DNA of 25,866 nucleotides from Acidilobaceae archaeon UBA158 (GTDB taxonomy: Archaea > Thermoproteota > Thermoprotei_A > Sulfolobales > Acidilobaceae): NCBI GenBank assembly GCA_002506595.1, contig DAXV01000066.1:13899-39764 (forward strand). The letters are read 5' to 3'. The notes under the pieces are model-generated. The model did no database searches and was not told the origin of the DNA. It worked only from the letters and a program-made list of their open reading frames with translations. The position numbers and the translations under genes were made by a program. Numbering within the stretch: position 1 is the stretch's first letter; each line of letters starts with the position of its first letter. This document shows positions 1 to 8,277 of the stretch, one piece after another.

Positions 1-744
1 TACACTTACTCTACCTAACCATCTTTCATCTTTCTTACCATAATTTATTGCAACTCCTTTTACATCTGTCAATATTATAAACTTATCTGCCTTGATCTTT
101 GTTGCTAGTAAGGAACTTGCCAAGTCTTTATCTATTACAGCTTCAACTGGAACATAACTGTTTCCTTTTTTAATAACTGGAATTCCCCCTCCTCCAACAG
201 ATATGACTATATATTTATCTCTTAATAATTTCTCAATTACATCAATTTCTATAATATCAACAGGCATAGGGCTCGGGACTACTCTTCTAAATCCTCCTCT
301 AGGATCTTCTTTAAAGATCCAACCATATTTCTTTGATAAAAGTTCTGCTTGATCTCTAGTAAAATAACTACCAACAAATTTAGTTGGATTCGAAAATGCA
401 TCATCGTTTTCTAAGACTAATGTCCTCGTTATGACAGGCACTGCTTTTCTATCTGGCAAATATAAAGAAAAAGCATTTTGTAACATATAACCTATCCAAC
501 CTTCAGTCATAGCATCTGCAATATCAATACTCAAAGCTTTTTCGGGATTCGATATTTGCATTATTTCCAATAAATACCCAACTTGAGGACCGTTTCCATG
601 AGTTAAAATCAACTCATCATTATCTTTTACAATATTAGATATTATTTCAACAGCACCTTTTATATTTCTCCATTGTTCATCTACTGTTCCTTTATCGCCT
701 TTCCTTAATATTGCATTGCCTCCTAATGCTATTAATAGCCTCAT
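1..744 (-). CDS. arcC: Carbamate kinase, 3' end cut by window edge
   Basis: The ATG at 744 opens an uninterrupted frame of 248 codons that runs off the window, so the C-terminus is missing. The N-terminus has the amino-acid-kinase phosphate loop ALGGNA (residues 6-11) and the carbamate kinase signature THGNGPQVG (48-56). Further on come EDPRGGFRRVVPSP, the glycine run SVGGGGIPV and FIILTDVKGV. Full carbamate kinases are about 310 residues, so roughly 60 are lost. The family makes ATP from carbamoyl phosphate in arginine/agmatine or purine fermentation, or runs in reverse. No arginine deiminase or ornithine transcarbamylase gene is visible, so the pathway here is open. Upstream is a weak AGGGGT Shine-Dalgarno site. 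It is transcribed divergently from aglB across an AT-rich spacer. Confidence 0.93.
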   Translation of the reverse strand, partial: MRLLIALGGNAILRKGDKGTVDEQWRNIKGAVEIISNIVKDNDELILTHGNGPQVGYLLEIMQISNPEKALSIDIADAMTEGWIGYMLQNAFSLYLPDRKAVPVITRTLVLENDDAFSNPTKFVGSYFTRDQAELLSKKYGWIFKEDPRGGFRRVVPSPMPVDIIEIDVIEKLLRDKYIVISVGGGGIPVIKKGNSYVPVEAVIDKDLASSLLATKIKADKFIILTDVKGVAINYGKKDERWLGRVSV

Positions 745-847
745 TTAAATTACCCCTAACCCTATCGAAGACGTGATATATCATTTACAGCAAGGTATTA
801 ATTTTTTACTAAAATGATTCTATCCCATGTTAAAGGGATGTCCTTAT

Positions 848-1023
848 AAAAAATAATTTAAATATATCTATTTAGTTTAGATTTTTCTTTTCTATAATAA
901 ATTAATTATTAACTGCTATTTATAATAGTTTTATAAATTAATAATTTATTTTATTAATCTAAAATAAATTATTTTAAACAATATAATATAATATAATAAT
1001 TTTGCAAAAAATAATTTAAATAT
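848..1023 (+). repeat. 18-base direct repeat pair upstream of aglB
   Basis: AAAAAATAATTTAAATAT occurs at 848-865 and again at 1006-1023, 158 bases apart on the same strand. The core TTTAAATA resembles a crenarchaeal TATA box, so the two copies may be tandem promoters for aglB with start sites near 885 and near 1047. The coordinates given span both copies. Confidence 0.55.
940..973. repeat. 14-bp perfect inverted repeat, 6-nt loop
   Basis: AATAATTTATTTTA at 940-953 is exactly the reverse complement of TAAAATAAATTATT at 960-973, separated by TTAATC. All arm bases are A or T. It lies about 100 bases upstream of the aglB start and ahead of its proximal TATA box, so it could be an operator for a dimeric DNA-binding protein, a cruciform site or a duplex-unwinding site. 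In so AT-rich a region some palindromes arise by chance, so function is not shown. Confidence 0.6.
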
Positions 1024-1028
1024 TTATA
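1006..1028 (+). promoter_or_regulatory. Proximal BRE/TATA promoter of aglB
   Basis: The element TTTAAATATTTATA follows an A-rich stretch that could act as BRE. Its centre lies about 26 bases before the expected start site near 1047. That predicts a leader of roughly 30 nt before the GTG at 1077, or about 12 nt before the TTG at 1059. Assigned from archaeal promoter spacing only. Confidence 0.5.
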
Positions 1029-1076
1029 TCTCGGATAAATTTAATATAACACAAAGATTTGGAAGCGGGGATAAGA

Positions 1077-3491
1077 GTGAGCAAATTTAATAGGAAAGAT
1101 GATCAAAAGAAAGAATCAAAAGGTTTTGATGCAAAAAATTTTATGGAAATTTTAGATAGTAAATTGGGCACTATTATAGCTATAATTTTAGCAATAATAA
1201 TTACGGCAGTAACAGTTTATATTAGATTAATTCCAGCAAAGCTTTATGGTACAAACGTATTAAATGGCAATGACCCATGGATATTATATTGGCTATCAAA
1301 TTATTTCTATCACAATGGCTTCAATCTAGCTGGACTCAAAGACGTTAAATTATTCTGGTATCCAGAAGGAAGAAACTTTTTAAAAACAGAATATTTAGGA
1401 GGAGCAATGCTAATAGCTTTTGTAACAAAGTACATTACTAGCAGATTTGGACTTAGCGTTATTCAAACATTAGCCTTTCAACCAGTTTTTATGGCAGGAT
1501 TAAGCACGATAGCCCTATTCTTTGCAGTATGGAAGCTAACAAATTCAAGACTAGCAGGACTGGTATCTTCGTTTGCCTTTGCTTTCTACCCCGGTGTTTT
1601 TCTATTTAAAGCATTTGCCGATTATCCAGGAAAAACAAATGCAGGCCTTGCCTTCTTTTCATTATCATTTTTGTTTTTAGCATTAGGATATAAATCATTC
1701 AAAAGGATAAGATCATTAATATATTTATTTATTGGAGGATTAATAGCAGGAGCTGTATCATGGATTTGGGGAGGATATGATTACATAACTCTTTTAATAT
1801 CTCTGATTTTAGTATTAGATCCATTCATATCAAAGCCTAATTTTAACAACTGGCTTAAACACCTTATATTATCTATAGGATTTGCTATACCCGTAGTTTT
1901 ATCTCCAGCCGCAGGATTACACTATTTTATAAAAAGTCTCGGTCTCGCTATACCTATATTACTTATAGTCTATTTTATAGAAGCATATATGGATAAACTA
2001 CCATTAAACAAAATAGGTATAACTAAGAACTTTAGTTATAAAGTTCATGTATGGGTTATTATAGCTGGTATCGCAATAATTGGTGCTACAATTTATTCAG
2101 ATATCTTATCATTCCCTTCTAGAGTATTGCTTGCCTTAGGAGTTACACCAACTTCTTCAGTAGTTGCACTTACTGTTGCTGAGTATGCAGGTACAACTCT
2201 ATCATCTATATTTCAATCATACGGGCCTGTTATCTTTGTCTCAATAATAGGATTATTTGTATTAATTTATTATCTAATGAGAAAGAAAATAGGCGTAGCG
2301 AACGAAACACTTATACTTGCATTTTTCATAATGGCCTTTTTATTTTTATATGGCAATGTAAATGAATCTTATTTCTTAGCTTCTGCAAATTATTTCTTTG
2401 ATATAACAGCAGGATTAACTATTGGTCTGTTATTAATGTTTAAAAAGGAAAGTAATATCAAAAAAGGCAAGCAAATTAAAACTAGAAAGGAAATAGATAC
2501 AACAGCGTTAATAGTAGTAGCATTTTTGGGAATAATTATTTTAGGCTTTGGAGCCTATTATGCTTATCAAGATTATGCATCTATGCAATATATGGCTCCA
2601 GCATTAAGCACAGGTTGGATGCAACCATTTACATTACAAACAGCTTCTGGAGCAAAAATTGTTGTACCTTTAAATAATGCATGGACTATGGCATTAAATT
2701 ACCTAAAAGAAAATACAAGTAATAATTCGCTTGTAATAAGTTGGTGGGATTATGGTTATTGGATAACAGTTAATTCCAATAGAACAACTGTTGCAGATGG
2801 TGCAACATTAAATGGTACACAAATACAAGTTTTAGCAAGCATATTAACTGGTAATGAATATGAGGCATCTGCGCTATTAAATTATTTACATGCAAAGCCT
2901 AATAATACATACCTTTTGACATATGATGTATTTGTCGGTGAATATCAGAACTCTACAGGTCAAGTTATTATGTTCCCATATCCAAATATAATAACCCTTA
3001 GCCCAACTTCGCAATTCTATGCAATTACATATGGTATGGGAGATATAGCAAAATCATATCAAATGTTAAGAATTGCATATAAAGTTAATCCATTTTTACC
3101 CTCACCATTATTTACAAACTATACATCAGAAACCACATATCAAGGCGCAACGTTTATACAATTCCCTGGATTTATTGGTACTCCTTCTCAAAATGTTACA
3201 AATGTATTAAATACATTAATCTATAGCATGATGCTAAATGGAATAGCTAGCCTAAAACAATATGGAATATTTGGACAAGGAGCCGGATTTCTAAAAAATG
3301 CAACTAACTTTACTCCTACAGCTATTGCATATGCAACTTCATCTGGTTTTGTTCCAGAGGCCATAACTCCAACGCCATTACATCATTTCGTTCCAGTAGC
3401 AATTTTCGTTTCAAATCCTGTAAACATAAATAATGGAAATTCAGTTTATTTCTATAGTGTTATAGTATTCTTATATAAATGGATAGGATAA
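1077..3491 (+). CDS. aglB: Oligosaccharyltransferase, STT3/AglB catalytic subunit
   Basis: Single-subunit archaeal oligosaccharyltransferase that transfers a lipid-linked glycan to Asn in N-X-S/T sequons outside the cytoplasmic membrane. I start it at GTG 1077 (804 aa) because GGGGAT lies six bases upstream; the frame also allows TTG at 1059. A first transmembrane helix is followed by the first acidic motif NDPW (D66) in the first external loop. About a dozen hydrophobic helices extend to near residue 510. The external-loop TVAE motif (E369) matches the SVSE/TIXE element of STT3. The WWDYG signature at 556-560 starts the C-terminal soluble domain, followed by VADGATLNGTQ. That domain itself holds many N-X-S/T sequons. 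It is monocistronic as far as visible. The surface protein at 21903 is a plausible substrate type. Confidence 0.95.
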   Translation: MSKFNRKDDQKKESKGFDAKNFMEILDSKLGTIIAIILAIIITAVTVYIRLIPAKLYGTNVLNGNDPWILYWLSNYFYHNGFNLAGLKDVKLFWYPEGRNFLKTEYLGGAMLIAFVTKYITSRFGLSVIQTLAFQPVFMAGLSTIALFFAVWKLTNSRLAGLVSSFAFAFYPGVFLFKAFADYPGKTNAGLAFFSLSFLFLALGYKSFKRIRSLIYLFIGGLIAGAVSWIWGGYDYITLLISLILVLDPFISKPNFNNWLKHLILSIGFAIPVVLSPAAGLHYFIKSLGLAIPILLIVYFIEAYMDKLPLNKIGITKNFSYKVHVWVIIAGIAIIGATIYSDILSFPSRVLLALGVTPTSSVVALTVAEYAGTTLSSIFQSYGPVIFVSIIGLFVLIYYLMRKKIGVANETLILAFFIMAFLFLYGNVNESYFLASANYFFDITAGLTIGLLLMFKKESNIKKGKQIKTRKEIDTTALIVVAFLGIIILGFGAYYAYQDYASMQYMAPALSTGWMQPFTLQTASGAKIVVPLNNAWTMALNYLKENTSNNSLVISWWDYGYWITVNSNRTTVADGATLNGTQIQVLASILTGNEYEASALLNYLHAKPNNTYLLTYDVFVGEYQNSTGQVIMFPYPNIITLSPTSQFYAITYGMGDIAKSYQMLRIAYKVNPFLPSPLFTNYTSETTYQGATFIQFPGFIGTPSQNVTNVLNTLIYSMMLNGIASLKQYGIFGQGAGFLKNATNFTPTAIAYATSSGFVPEAITPTPLHHFVPVAIFVSNPVNINNGNSVYFYSVIVFLYKWIG

Positions 3492-3864
3492 CTTTATTTT
3501 ATAATAATTTTGTTTAATTTATGTGTATTATTTCAATTTAATTTTCTTTTTATTTAAGCAATTGAAATTTTTAATTTAATATATTATACTAACAACTATA
3601 TTTCACTTATTTCATAACAATTATTTTATCTCTTTTAGATAACAAAAATTCTTTATGCATTTCTTTGATATTTGGCCTCTACTTCTTTTCTTATTAAAAT
3701 ATTTCCCTTTATTAGAACTTCTCTTATTTATCTTGGATTACATATTTCATGAAATATAGGCAATCAGAAATCCATCAAAATCTTTAATATCAAAGAAAAA
3801 AATTAATACTTATAAATTTTTAAATCCTGCATGAAAGAGTGAGGCTTTCGGTTGATGATGTAAA
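3492..3864. other. Intergenic region aglB-serS, with possible decayed coding traces
   Basis: This 373-base AT-rich spacer contains no intact gene. On the minus strand, between about 3730 and 3610, two short protein-like runs lie in adjacent frames: EVLIKGNILIRKEVEAKYQ, then HKEFLLSKRDKIIVMK. They are broken by stops, which could be a frameshifted gene relic or chance. The last 60 bases hold the serS promoter. Confidence 0.5.
3809..3824 (+). promoter_or_regulatory. TATA box of serS
   Basis: CTTATAAATTTTTAAA sits about 50 bases before the serS ATG. Start-site spacing of about 26 bases puts transcription initiation near 3841, giving a leader of about 25 nt. Assigned from sequence and spacing only. 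Confidence 0.5.
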
Positions 3865-5238
3865 ATGCCCTGGTCAATATTAGAATTGTTGAGAAATGAT
3901 CCAGACAAGTTAAAAGAAAGTATTAAGAAAAGACAAATGGATACAAAAATAATCGATGAAGCATTAGAATTAGATAATAAATGGAGAAGAATTTTAACAG
4001 AAATCAATGAAATGAGACATAAGCATAATCAAGTTAGCAGTTTAATAGCAAAAGCAAAAAATGATGAAAAAAAGAAGTTACTTGAGGAAGCTAAAGAATT
4101 AAGAAATCAATTGGAAAATGCAGAAAAAGAGCTTAATGAAATAGAAGAAAAAAGAGATAAAATGTTAAGAAATTTACCAAACATAGTTTTAGACGATGTT
4201 CCTATAGGAGGAGAAGAGGCGACAGTACCAATAAGATTCTGGGGAAAAGCTAAGGTCTACAAAGAATACTTAGATCAATTTAAAGAACAAACAGAAAAAT
4301 ATGGATTCAAACCTGATTATGAAATAATTGATTATAAACCTGTAGGCCATGCAGACATTTTGGAGAACGTTTTAAAATTAGGTGATACTTTAAAGGCTGG
4401 AGAAGTTTCCGGTTCTAGATTCTATTATTTATTCGATGATATAGTTTGGCTCGATTTTGCACTATTGCTTTATGCTATAGACAAATTAACATCAAAAGGC
4501 TATACCTTAGTGTTACCACCTTATATGTTAAGGTATGACATTATTAACTCAGTAATAGATTTACCGACTTTTCAAGATGCTATATATAAAATCGATAATG
4601 AAGATTTATATATGATCGCAACTGCTGAGCATCCAATAGCTGCTCTATACTATAATGAAGAAATATATGATGATGAATTACCCAAAAAATATGTTGGATT
4701 TAGTCCAGCGTTTAGAAAAGAAGCTGGTGCAGGAAATAGAGATTTAAAAGGTATATTTAGAGTACATCAGTTCCATAAGGTTGAACAATTCATATATTCA
4801 TTACCAGAGGATAGTAAAAAATATCATGAAGAACTAATTAAAAATTCTGAAGAGATCTTTCAAGGATTAGGATTACCTTATAGGGTTGTTAACATAGCTG
4901 CTGGAGATTTAGGAGCATGTGCTGTAAAGAAATATGATTTAGAAGTGTGGATGCCAGGGCAAGGAAAATATAGAGAAATGGTTAGTGGGAGTAATTGCAC
5001 AGATTGGCAAGCTTATAGGCTTAATATTAGACTTATCAGAAGAAAAGGAATGATTAGAGATTATGTTCACACATTAAACAGCACTGGAATAGCATCAACA
5101 AGAGCAATAACTGCTATCTTAGAGAATTATCAAGAACCCGATGGATCCGTATTAATACCAAAGGTTCTTAGAAAATATTTGGAACCTTTCGAAAAGGCAC
5201 CAAAAGATATCATAATGCCTAGGAATAAAAGACCTTAG
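3865..5238 (+). CDS. serS: Seryl-tRNA synthetase (class II)
   Basis: Charges tRNA-Ser (and Sec-type tRNA where present) with serine; cytoplasmic. At 457 aa it matches the common, non-methanogen-type enzyme. The N-terminus MPWSILELLRNDP is followed by a highly charged antiparallel coiled coil (about residues 30-100), the arm that grips the long variable arm of tRNA-Ser. The catalytic core has TAEHP, motif 2 beginning FRKEAGAGNRD (283 onward, with FRVHQFHKVEQF), and motif 3 with the invariant arginine (R413) in STGIASTRA followed by ILENYQ. An in-frame TGA at 3856 leaves ATG 3865 as the earliest start. The Shine-Dalgarno site is weak (GTTGATGAT). It appears monocistronic. Confidence 0.97.
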   Translation: MPWSILELLRNDPDKLKESIKKRQMDTKIIDEALELDNKWRRILTEINEMRHKHNQVSSLIAKAKNDEKKKLLEEAKELRNQLENAEKELNEIEEKRDKMLRNLPNIVLDDVPIGGEEATVPIRFWGKAKVYKEYLDQFKEQTEKYGFKPDYEIIDYKPVGHADILENVLKLGDTLKAGEVSGSRFYYLFDDIVWLDFALLLYAIDKLTSKGYTLVLPPYMLRYDIINSVIDLPTFQDAIYKIDNEDLYMIATAEHPIAALYYNEEIYDDELPKKYVGFSPAFRKEAGAGNRDLKGIFRVHQFHKVEQFIYSLPEDSKKYHEELIKNSEEIFQGLGLPYRVVNIAAGDLGACAVKKYDLEVWMPGQGKYREMVSGSNCTDWQAYRLNIRLIRRKGMIRDYVHTLNSTGIASTRAITAILENYQEPDGSVLIPKVLRKYLEPFEKAPKDIIMPRNKRP

Positions 5239-5250
5239 ACTCAATCAAAT

Positions 5251-5257
5251 ATTTTTG
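5251..5257 (+). terminator. Possible T-run terminator after serS
   Basis: A run of five T (5252-5256) lies about 14 bases after the serS stop. Archaeal RNA polymerase often stops at short T-runs without a hairpin. This is a weak assignment in such AT-rich DNA. Confidence 0.3.
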
Positions 5258-5431
5258 CTTAATTATTAATAAATCTATAATCAGTTCTTTCAATTCTTAA
5301 ATTTAAGTCTAATCATATTATATTTATTTTAAAATAATATATTGTAAATTAAAATAATAGACAGTAGTCTAACTTTACTAGGGCTCTTCCTTATAAGGCT
5401 TAGTCGCATATATATTAAATGGGTGAAAGAA

Positions 5432-5554
5432 GTGAGCCAAGAGATATATACTGGAAAAGAATTCAAGTCAAAGAAAATAGAGTTTAAAGCATCTAAAGAA
5501 GATGAAACAAAATTAGACTGGTATATTGTATCAGTCTTTGCAGAAGGAGCATAA
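5432..5554 (+). CDS. Probable 40-aa small protein, unknown function
   Basis: The GTG at 5432 has a perfect GGTGA Shine-Dalgarno site at 5422-5426 with five bases of spacing. A TATA-like TTATAAGG lies about 30 bases further up (5390-5397). The frame encodes 40 residues, starting MSQEIYTGKEFKSKK and ending LDWYIVSVFAEGA. The first half is lysine-rich and basic, the middle acidic, and the end hydrophobic with aromatic residues. I do not recognise a family. An out-of-phase ATG at 5419 gives only 22 codons and lacks an RBS. The gene sits between serS and the convergent ABC-2 permease, 23 bases from the permease stop. The RBS and protein-like composition argue that it is real, but it is short. Confidence 0.6.
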   Translation: MSQEIYTGKEFKSKKIEFKASKEDETKLDWYIVSVFAEGA

Positions 5555-5577
5555 ATTCTATATTTTATTTAAAAAAT

Positions 5578-6783
5578 TTATTTAGATAGTATTAATCTTT
5601 CACTATCAAAAGTCTTTATAGAAACATATATGCCCAATAACGTAAAGCCTATCATAACTAAGAAATTTACAGCCATATATAGATATTGTCCTAATACATA
5701 GTTAGATATAGCAAGGGCTGCATGAGTAAAGGGAATAACCAACAATATATCTTCTATATAATAAGGTAATCTTTGAATGTCAACAAATAAAGTACTGAAA
5801 TAAATACCTAGAGCTATCATCATAATAAGATAAGACATTGCCTGAGCAGATCTCACAGAAGAACTTCTTAAAACTATTGGTGTTATTATTGCTGCAGTCA
5901 TTACAACTAACAATGCACTTACAGAAAAAGTCACCAATATTAATCCTGCAGTTAACTTTAATCCATTTTGAGCTATCATTGATAAATAAATAATTACTCC
6001 TAAGCTATCCGCTATTGCTGTAATTAATCCTATTATTATTGATGCAATCATTTTTCCAATAATTAAACTCGTCTTTGAAGAAGGTGTAGAAATTAGAGTT
6101 TCCAATGTTTTTCTCTCTTTTTCTCCAAGAATGCTATCACCCATAAAAACAATAGCAGGATTAGCTACAAAAAATAATGAAAATTCTAGCAATCTTGCAG
6201 AAAGACTTAGTTCTACTTGAGTAGCACTAGCTGGTTTACCCGATGGTAAATAATAGCCAGTAAAAATATTAATTGGATTTAGGAAATTACTTGAATTTAT
6301 TTTTATTCCTGAAATATTTGATAATTTTTGTACTCTGTTTGTAACAATATTATTTTCTAATTGACCTATTATGGATTCAATTATAGATTCAACTTCACTA
6401 CTTTGTAAGCTTCCTACCAAACTTTTTAAATAAACTGTGCCTACTCCATCAATGCTTGATATGTTTTCATAGAATCCCTTAGGAATAATTAATAACAAAT
6501 TATAAACACTGCTAGGAGCTTGATTTGACATTGAAACATTAACTCTTAACCCATTAATTTTAGCATATTGAATCAGCTGATATGAAATATATTTGGCAAT
6601 ATTAGTTGAATTTCTATCCAATACTTCTATATAAACAGTTGTTGTTTGTGTTTGAGTTAATCCAGTTGCTAAAAATGCTATTGCAGGTAATCCTATAAAT
6701 GGTATTAATATCATTGCTGCAAGAGTCCTTTTATCTCTACTCAAATCTAGTAATTCTTTCCAAATTATTGCTTTAGATTTCAT
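5578..6783 (-). CDS. ABC-2 type exporter permease (NatB-like)
   Basis: Membrane half of an ABC exporter, 401 aa from the ATG at 6783. GGTGA lies five bases upstream, inside the 3' end of the ATPase gene, and the two genes overlap by 11 bases, so translation is probably coupled. Topology: a cytoplasmic start, one helix at about 20-40, an external domain of about 150 residues containing several N-X-S/T sequons, then five or more helices in the C-terminal half. EKERKTLETLISTP, at the cytoplasmic end of the second helix, is the hallmark of ABC-2/NatB-type permeases. NatAB exports sodium in Bacillus, but substrates in this family vary and nothing here fixes one. A longer frame back to 6819 exists but lacks an RBS. 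Confidence 0.88.
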   Translation of the reverse strand: MKSKAIIWKELLDLSRDKRTLAAMILIPFIGLPAIAFLATGLTQTQTTTVYIEVLDRNSTNIAKYISYQLIQYAKINGLRVNVSMSNQAPSSVYNLLLIIPKGFYENISSIDGVGTVYLKSLVGSLQSSEVESIIESIIGQLENNIVTNRVQKLSNISGIKINSSNFLNPINIFTGYYLPSGKPASATQVELSLSARLLEFSLFFVANPAIVFMGDSILGEKERKTLETLISTPSSKTSLIIGKMIASIIIGLITAIADSLGVIIYLSMIAQNGLKLTAGLILVTFSVSALLVVMTAAIITPIVLRSSSVRSAQAMSYLIMMIALGIYFSTLFVDIQRLPYYIEDILLVIPFTHAALAISNYVLGQYLYMAVNFLVMIGFTLLGIYVSIKTFDSERLILSK

Positions 6784-7552
6784 ATTTTTCACCAACAGCC
6801 TTAATAAATGCCTCTTCAAGATTTACTGAATTAAATTCCTCAATAGCTGATTTTACTGAACCTGAATAAAGCACAGTACCATATGCAATAAAGCTCACTT
6901 TATCGGCAAGCATCTCTGCTTCAGACATATTATGAGTAGCTATAACAAATGTAGTACCACTATTAGACATTGTTTTTATTAATTTTCTTATCCTATATGC
7001 AGAAAAAACATCTAAACCATTAGTAGGTTCGTCAAGCAAAACAAGTTTAGGATCATGCATTATCGCTCTAGCTATAAGTAATCTTTTTTTCATGCCGTTA
7101 CTATATTCACTTGTTTTTCTTGATAAATCTTCATAACTTAATTCAGAAATTTCTGCTCCTTTTTTAATATATTTTTCAGCTAAACTCTCATTACCATTAC
7201 TATATATTAAAGCAAACAGTTTTAGGTTTTCAAAACCTGTTAACCTTTCGTATGGAGAAGAATCTTCAGGAACATAACCTAAATATTTTCTTATTTCATT
7301 CTGATTTTTAGAAGGGTCGAAACCCATTACTAATAATTTTCCAGAATCATATTTTAATAAACCTGCAAGTATTCTAAAAAGTGTTGTTTTTCCAGCTCCA
7401 TTATGACCGGCTAAAACATGAATCTCTCCTTGCTTTATTTTTAAATCAATTCCTTTTAATACTTCTTTTTTACCTATTTTTTTATATAATTTTTCTGCAA
7501 TTATTGAATATTGGGTATTATTGTCTATAGGAACCTCAACCGTTTTATCCAT
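6773..7552 (-). CDS. ABC transporter ATP-binding subunit
   Basis: Nucleotide-binding subunit (259 aa) that powers the ABC-2 permease encoded directly downstream. Walker A is GHNGAGKTT (49-57), the Q-loop region reads YVPEDSSPYERLTGFENL (typical of ABC-2/NatA ATPases, with Glu instead of Gln), the signature is SNGMKKR (151-157), Walker B is VLLDEP (171-176) and the switch histidine is H207 in IATHNMS. I take ATG 7552. The frame extends to 7714, but that part overlaps the divergent gene at 7624 and is compositionally unlike the family. GTGA lies eight bases before the ATG. With the permease it forms a two-gene operon. Confidence 0.92.
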   Translation of the reverse strand: MDKTVEVPIDNNTQYSIIAEKLYKKIGKKEVLKGIDLKIKQGEIHVLAGHNGAGKTTLFRILAGLLKYDSGKLLVMGFDPSKNQNEIRKYLGYVPEDSSPYERLTGFENLKLFALIYSNGNESLAEKYIKKGAEISELSYEDLSRKTSEYSNGMKKRLLIARAIMHDPKLVLLDEPTNGLDVFSAYRIRKLIKTMSNSGTTFVIATHNMSEAEMLADKVSFIAYGTVLYSGSVKSAIEEFNSVNLEEAFIKAVGEKYEI

Positions 7553-7583
7553 TATCCAATTCACTAATATACTCTGAGAAACC

Positions 7584-7602
7584 CAAAAATTATTAGTATT
7601 AA
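7584..7602. promoter_or_regulatory. AT-rich element, possible shared divergent promoter
   Basis: Only 71 bases separate the ATPase start (7552) and the start at 7624. The single AT-rich block here reads AATTATTAGTATTAAT on the plus strand and is TATA-like in both directions. It sits about 25-30 bases from plausible start sites on each side, so one TATA element may serve both genes. Confidence 0.35.
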
Positions 7603-7623
7603 TGAAGCAAAGGTGCAATAATA

Positions 7624-8277
7624 TTGGAAGAGGAGGGAAATGACTTAAAAGAATTTTTAGCGAAATATGGAGAACGAGGGTATTACGTATTAAAATCCCT
7701 CCTCGATGCATCAAAAACTTATAAAAAAGCTAAATTAGGTGATTTCGATTTAAGAGATGTAAAAGATTTTCTTATAAAATATGGCTTAGATTATAACCCA
7801 GTTCCTCTCCTTGCAAAGCTTGAAAAGGAATATGAGATAATAAGAACTACTTATAAATCTGGATCCCAACATTGGTGGAATATAATAGATAAACGTTCTT
7901 TAGAAGAGGCTTTATATAGCTATGATGGTACAACAACTAATAATGAAGATCCAAAACTTAAGTTGCTTAAAATACAGTTTTATAGCTTAGATCCAGAGAG
8001 AATTTTAAACATCTTAGAAAAGATATCTAAAAGAAAAAAGATAACTCAAGACGAAAAAAAGGAGCTTAGAAGAATAGCATTTAATGATTTACCTAGGATT
8101 GTTGAGTTCTTAACTAAAGCAAGGTCAGAATATGAAGATGAGCTTATAAGCGAAATTGATATTGCAGAAAAAATAATTGATATTGCAGAAAGCTTAATTA
8201 TTGAATCAAATAAAAACGTTATAAAGAAAAACAATATAAGAGATCAAAAAGAAATAGAATTTGAAGATAGCAGCTAG
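7624..8277 (+). CDS. Uncharacterised protein, possible winged helix plus coiled coil
   Basis: A 217-aa protein I cannot name. The start is TTG 7624 with AGGTG eight bases upstream and an in-frame stop at 7603. Residues 1-95 look like a winged-helix fold: helices around YYVLKSLLDA, LRDVKDFLIKYG and PVPLLAKLEKEYEII, followed by a possible wing TTYKSGSQHWWNIID (75-89). After a short linker (about 100-112), residues 113-205 are charged and helical, probably a coiled coil that could dimerise. The C-terminus is acidic. No cysteines, signal peptide or membrane segment are seen. Its stop codon overlaps that of nadE on the other strand by four bases (CTAG). DNA binding is inferred from predicted fold only. 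Confidence 0.75.
   Translation: MEEEGNDLKEFLAKYGERGYYVLKSLLDASKTYKKAKLGDFDLRDVKDFLIKYGLDYNPVPLLAKLEKEYEIIRTTYKSGSQHWWNIIDKRSLEEALYSYDGTTTNNEDPKLKLLKIQFYSLDPERILNILEKISKRKKITQDEKKELRRIAFNDLPRIVEFLTKARSEYEDELISEIDIAEKIIDIAESLIIESNKNVIKKNNIRDQKEIEFEDSS

Larger units (their letters stand above)
745..1058. other. AT-rich divergent intergenic region (arcC/aglB)
   Basis: This 314-base non-coding spacer is extremely AT-rich from about 840 onward. It holds a perfect 14-bp inverted repeat (940-953 / 960-973) and an 18-base perfect direct repeat (848-865 and 1006-1023). The second repeat copy contains the TATA-like element of aglB. I found no small gene with a Shine-Dalgarno site in it. It must carry promoters for both flanking genes. 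Confidence 0.7.

Noticed and set aside
745..1058. Replication origin in the AT-rich spacer
   Set aside because: The inverted and direct repeats are suggestive, but there is no Cdc6/Orc1 or WhiP gene nearby and no origin-recognition-box-like G-rich repeats.
3845..3866. C/D-box small RNA suggested by TGATGATG before serS
   Set aside because: No matching D boxes or C'/D' pair nearby; the stretch is better explained as the serS leader.
5419..5487. ATG frame of 22 codons overlapping the 40-aa small gene
   Set aside because: Too short and without a Shine-Dalgarno site; the GTG frame at 5432 has GGTGA at ideal spacing.
7553..7714. 54-codon N-terminal extension of the ABC ATPase
   Set aside because: It would overlap the divergent gene at 7624 by about 90 bases, does not resemble the family and lacks an RBS. 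ATG 7552 gives the normal length.
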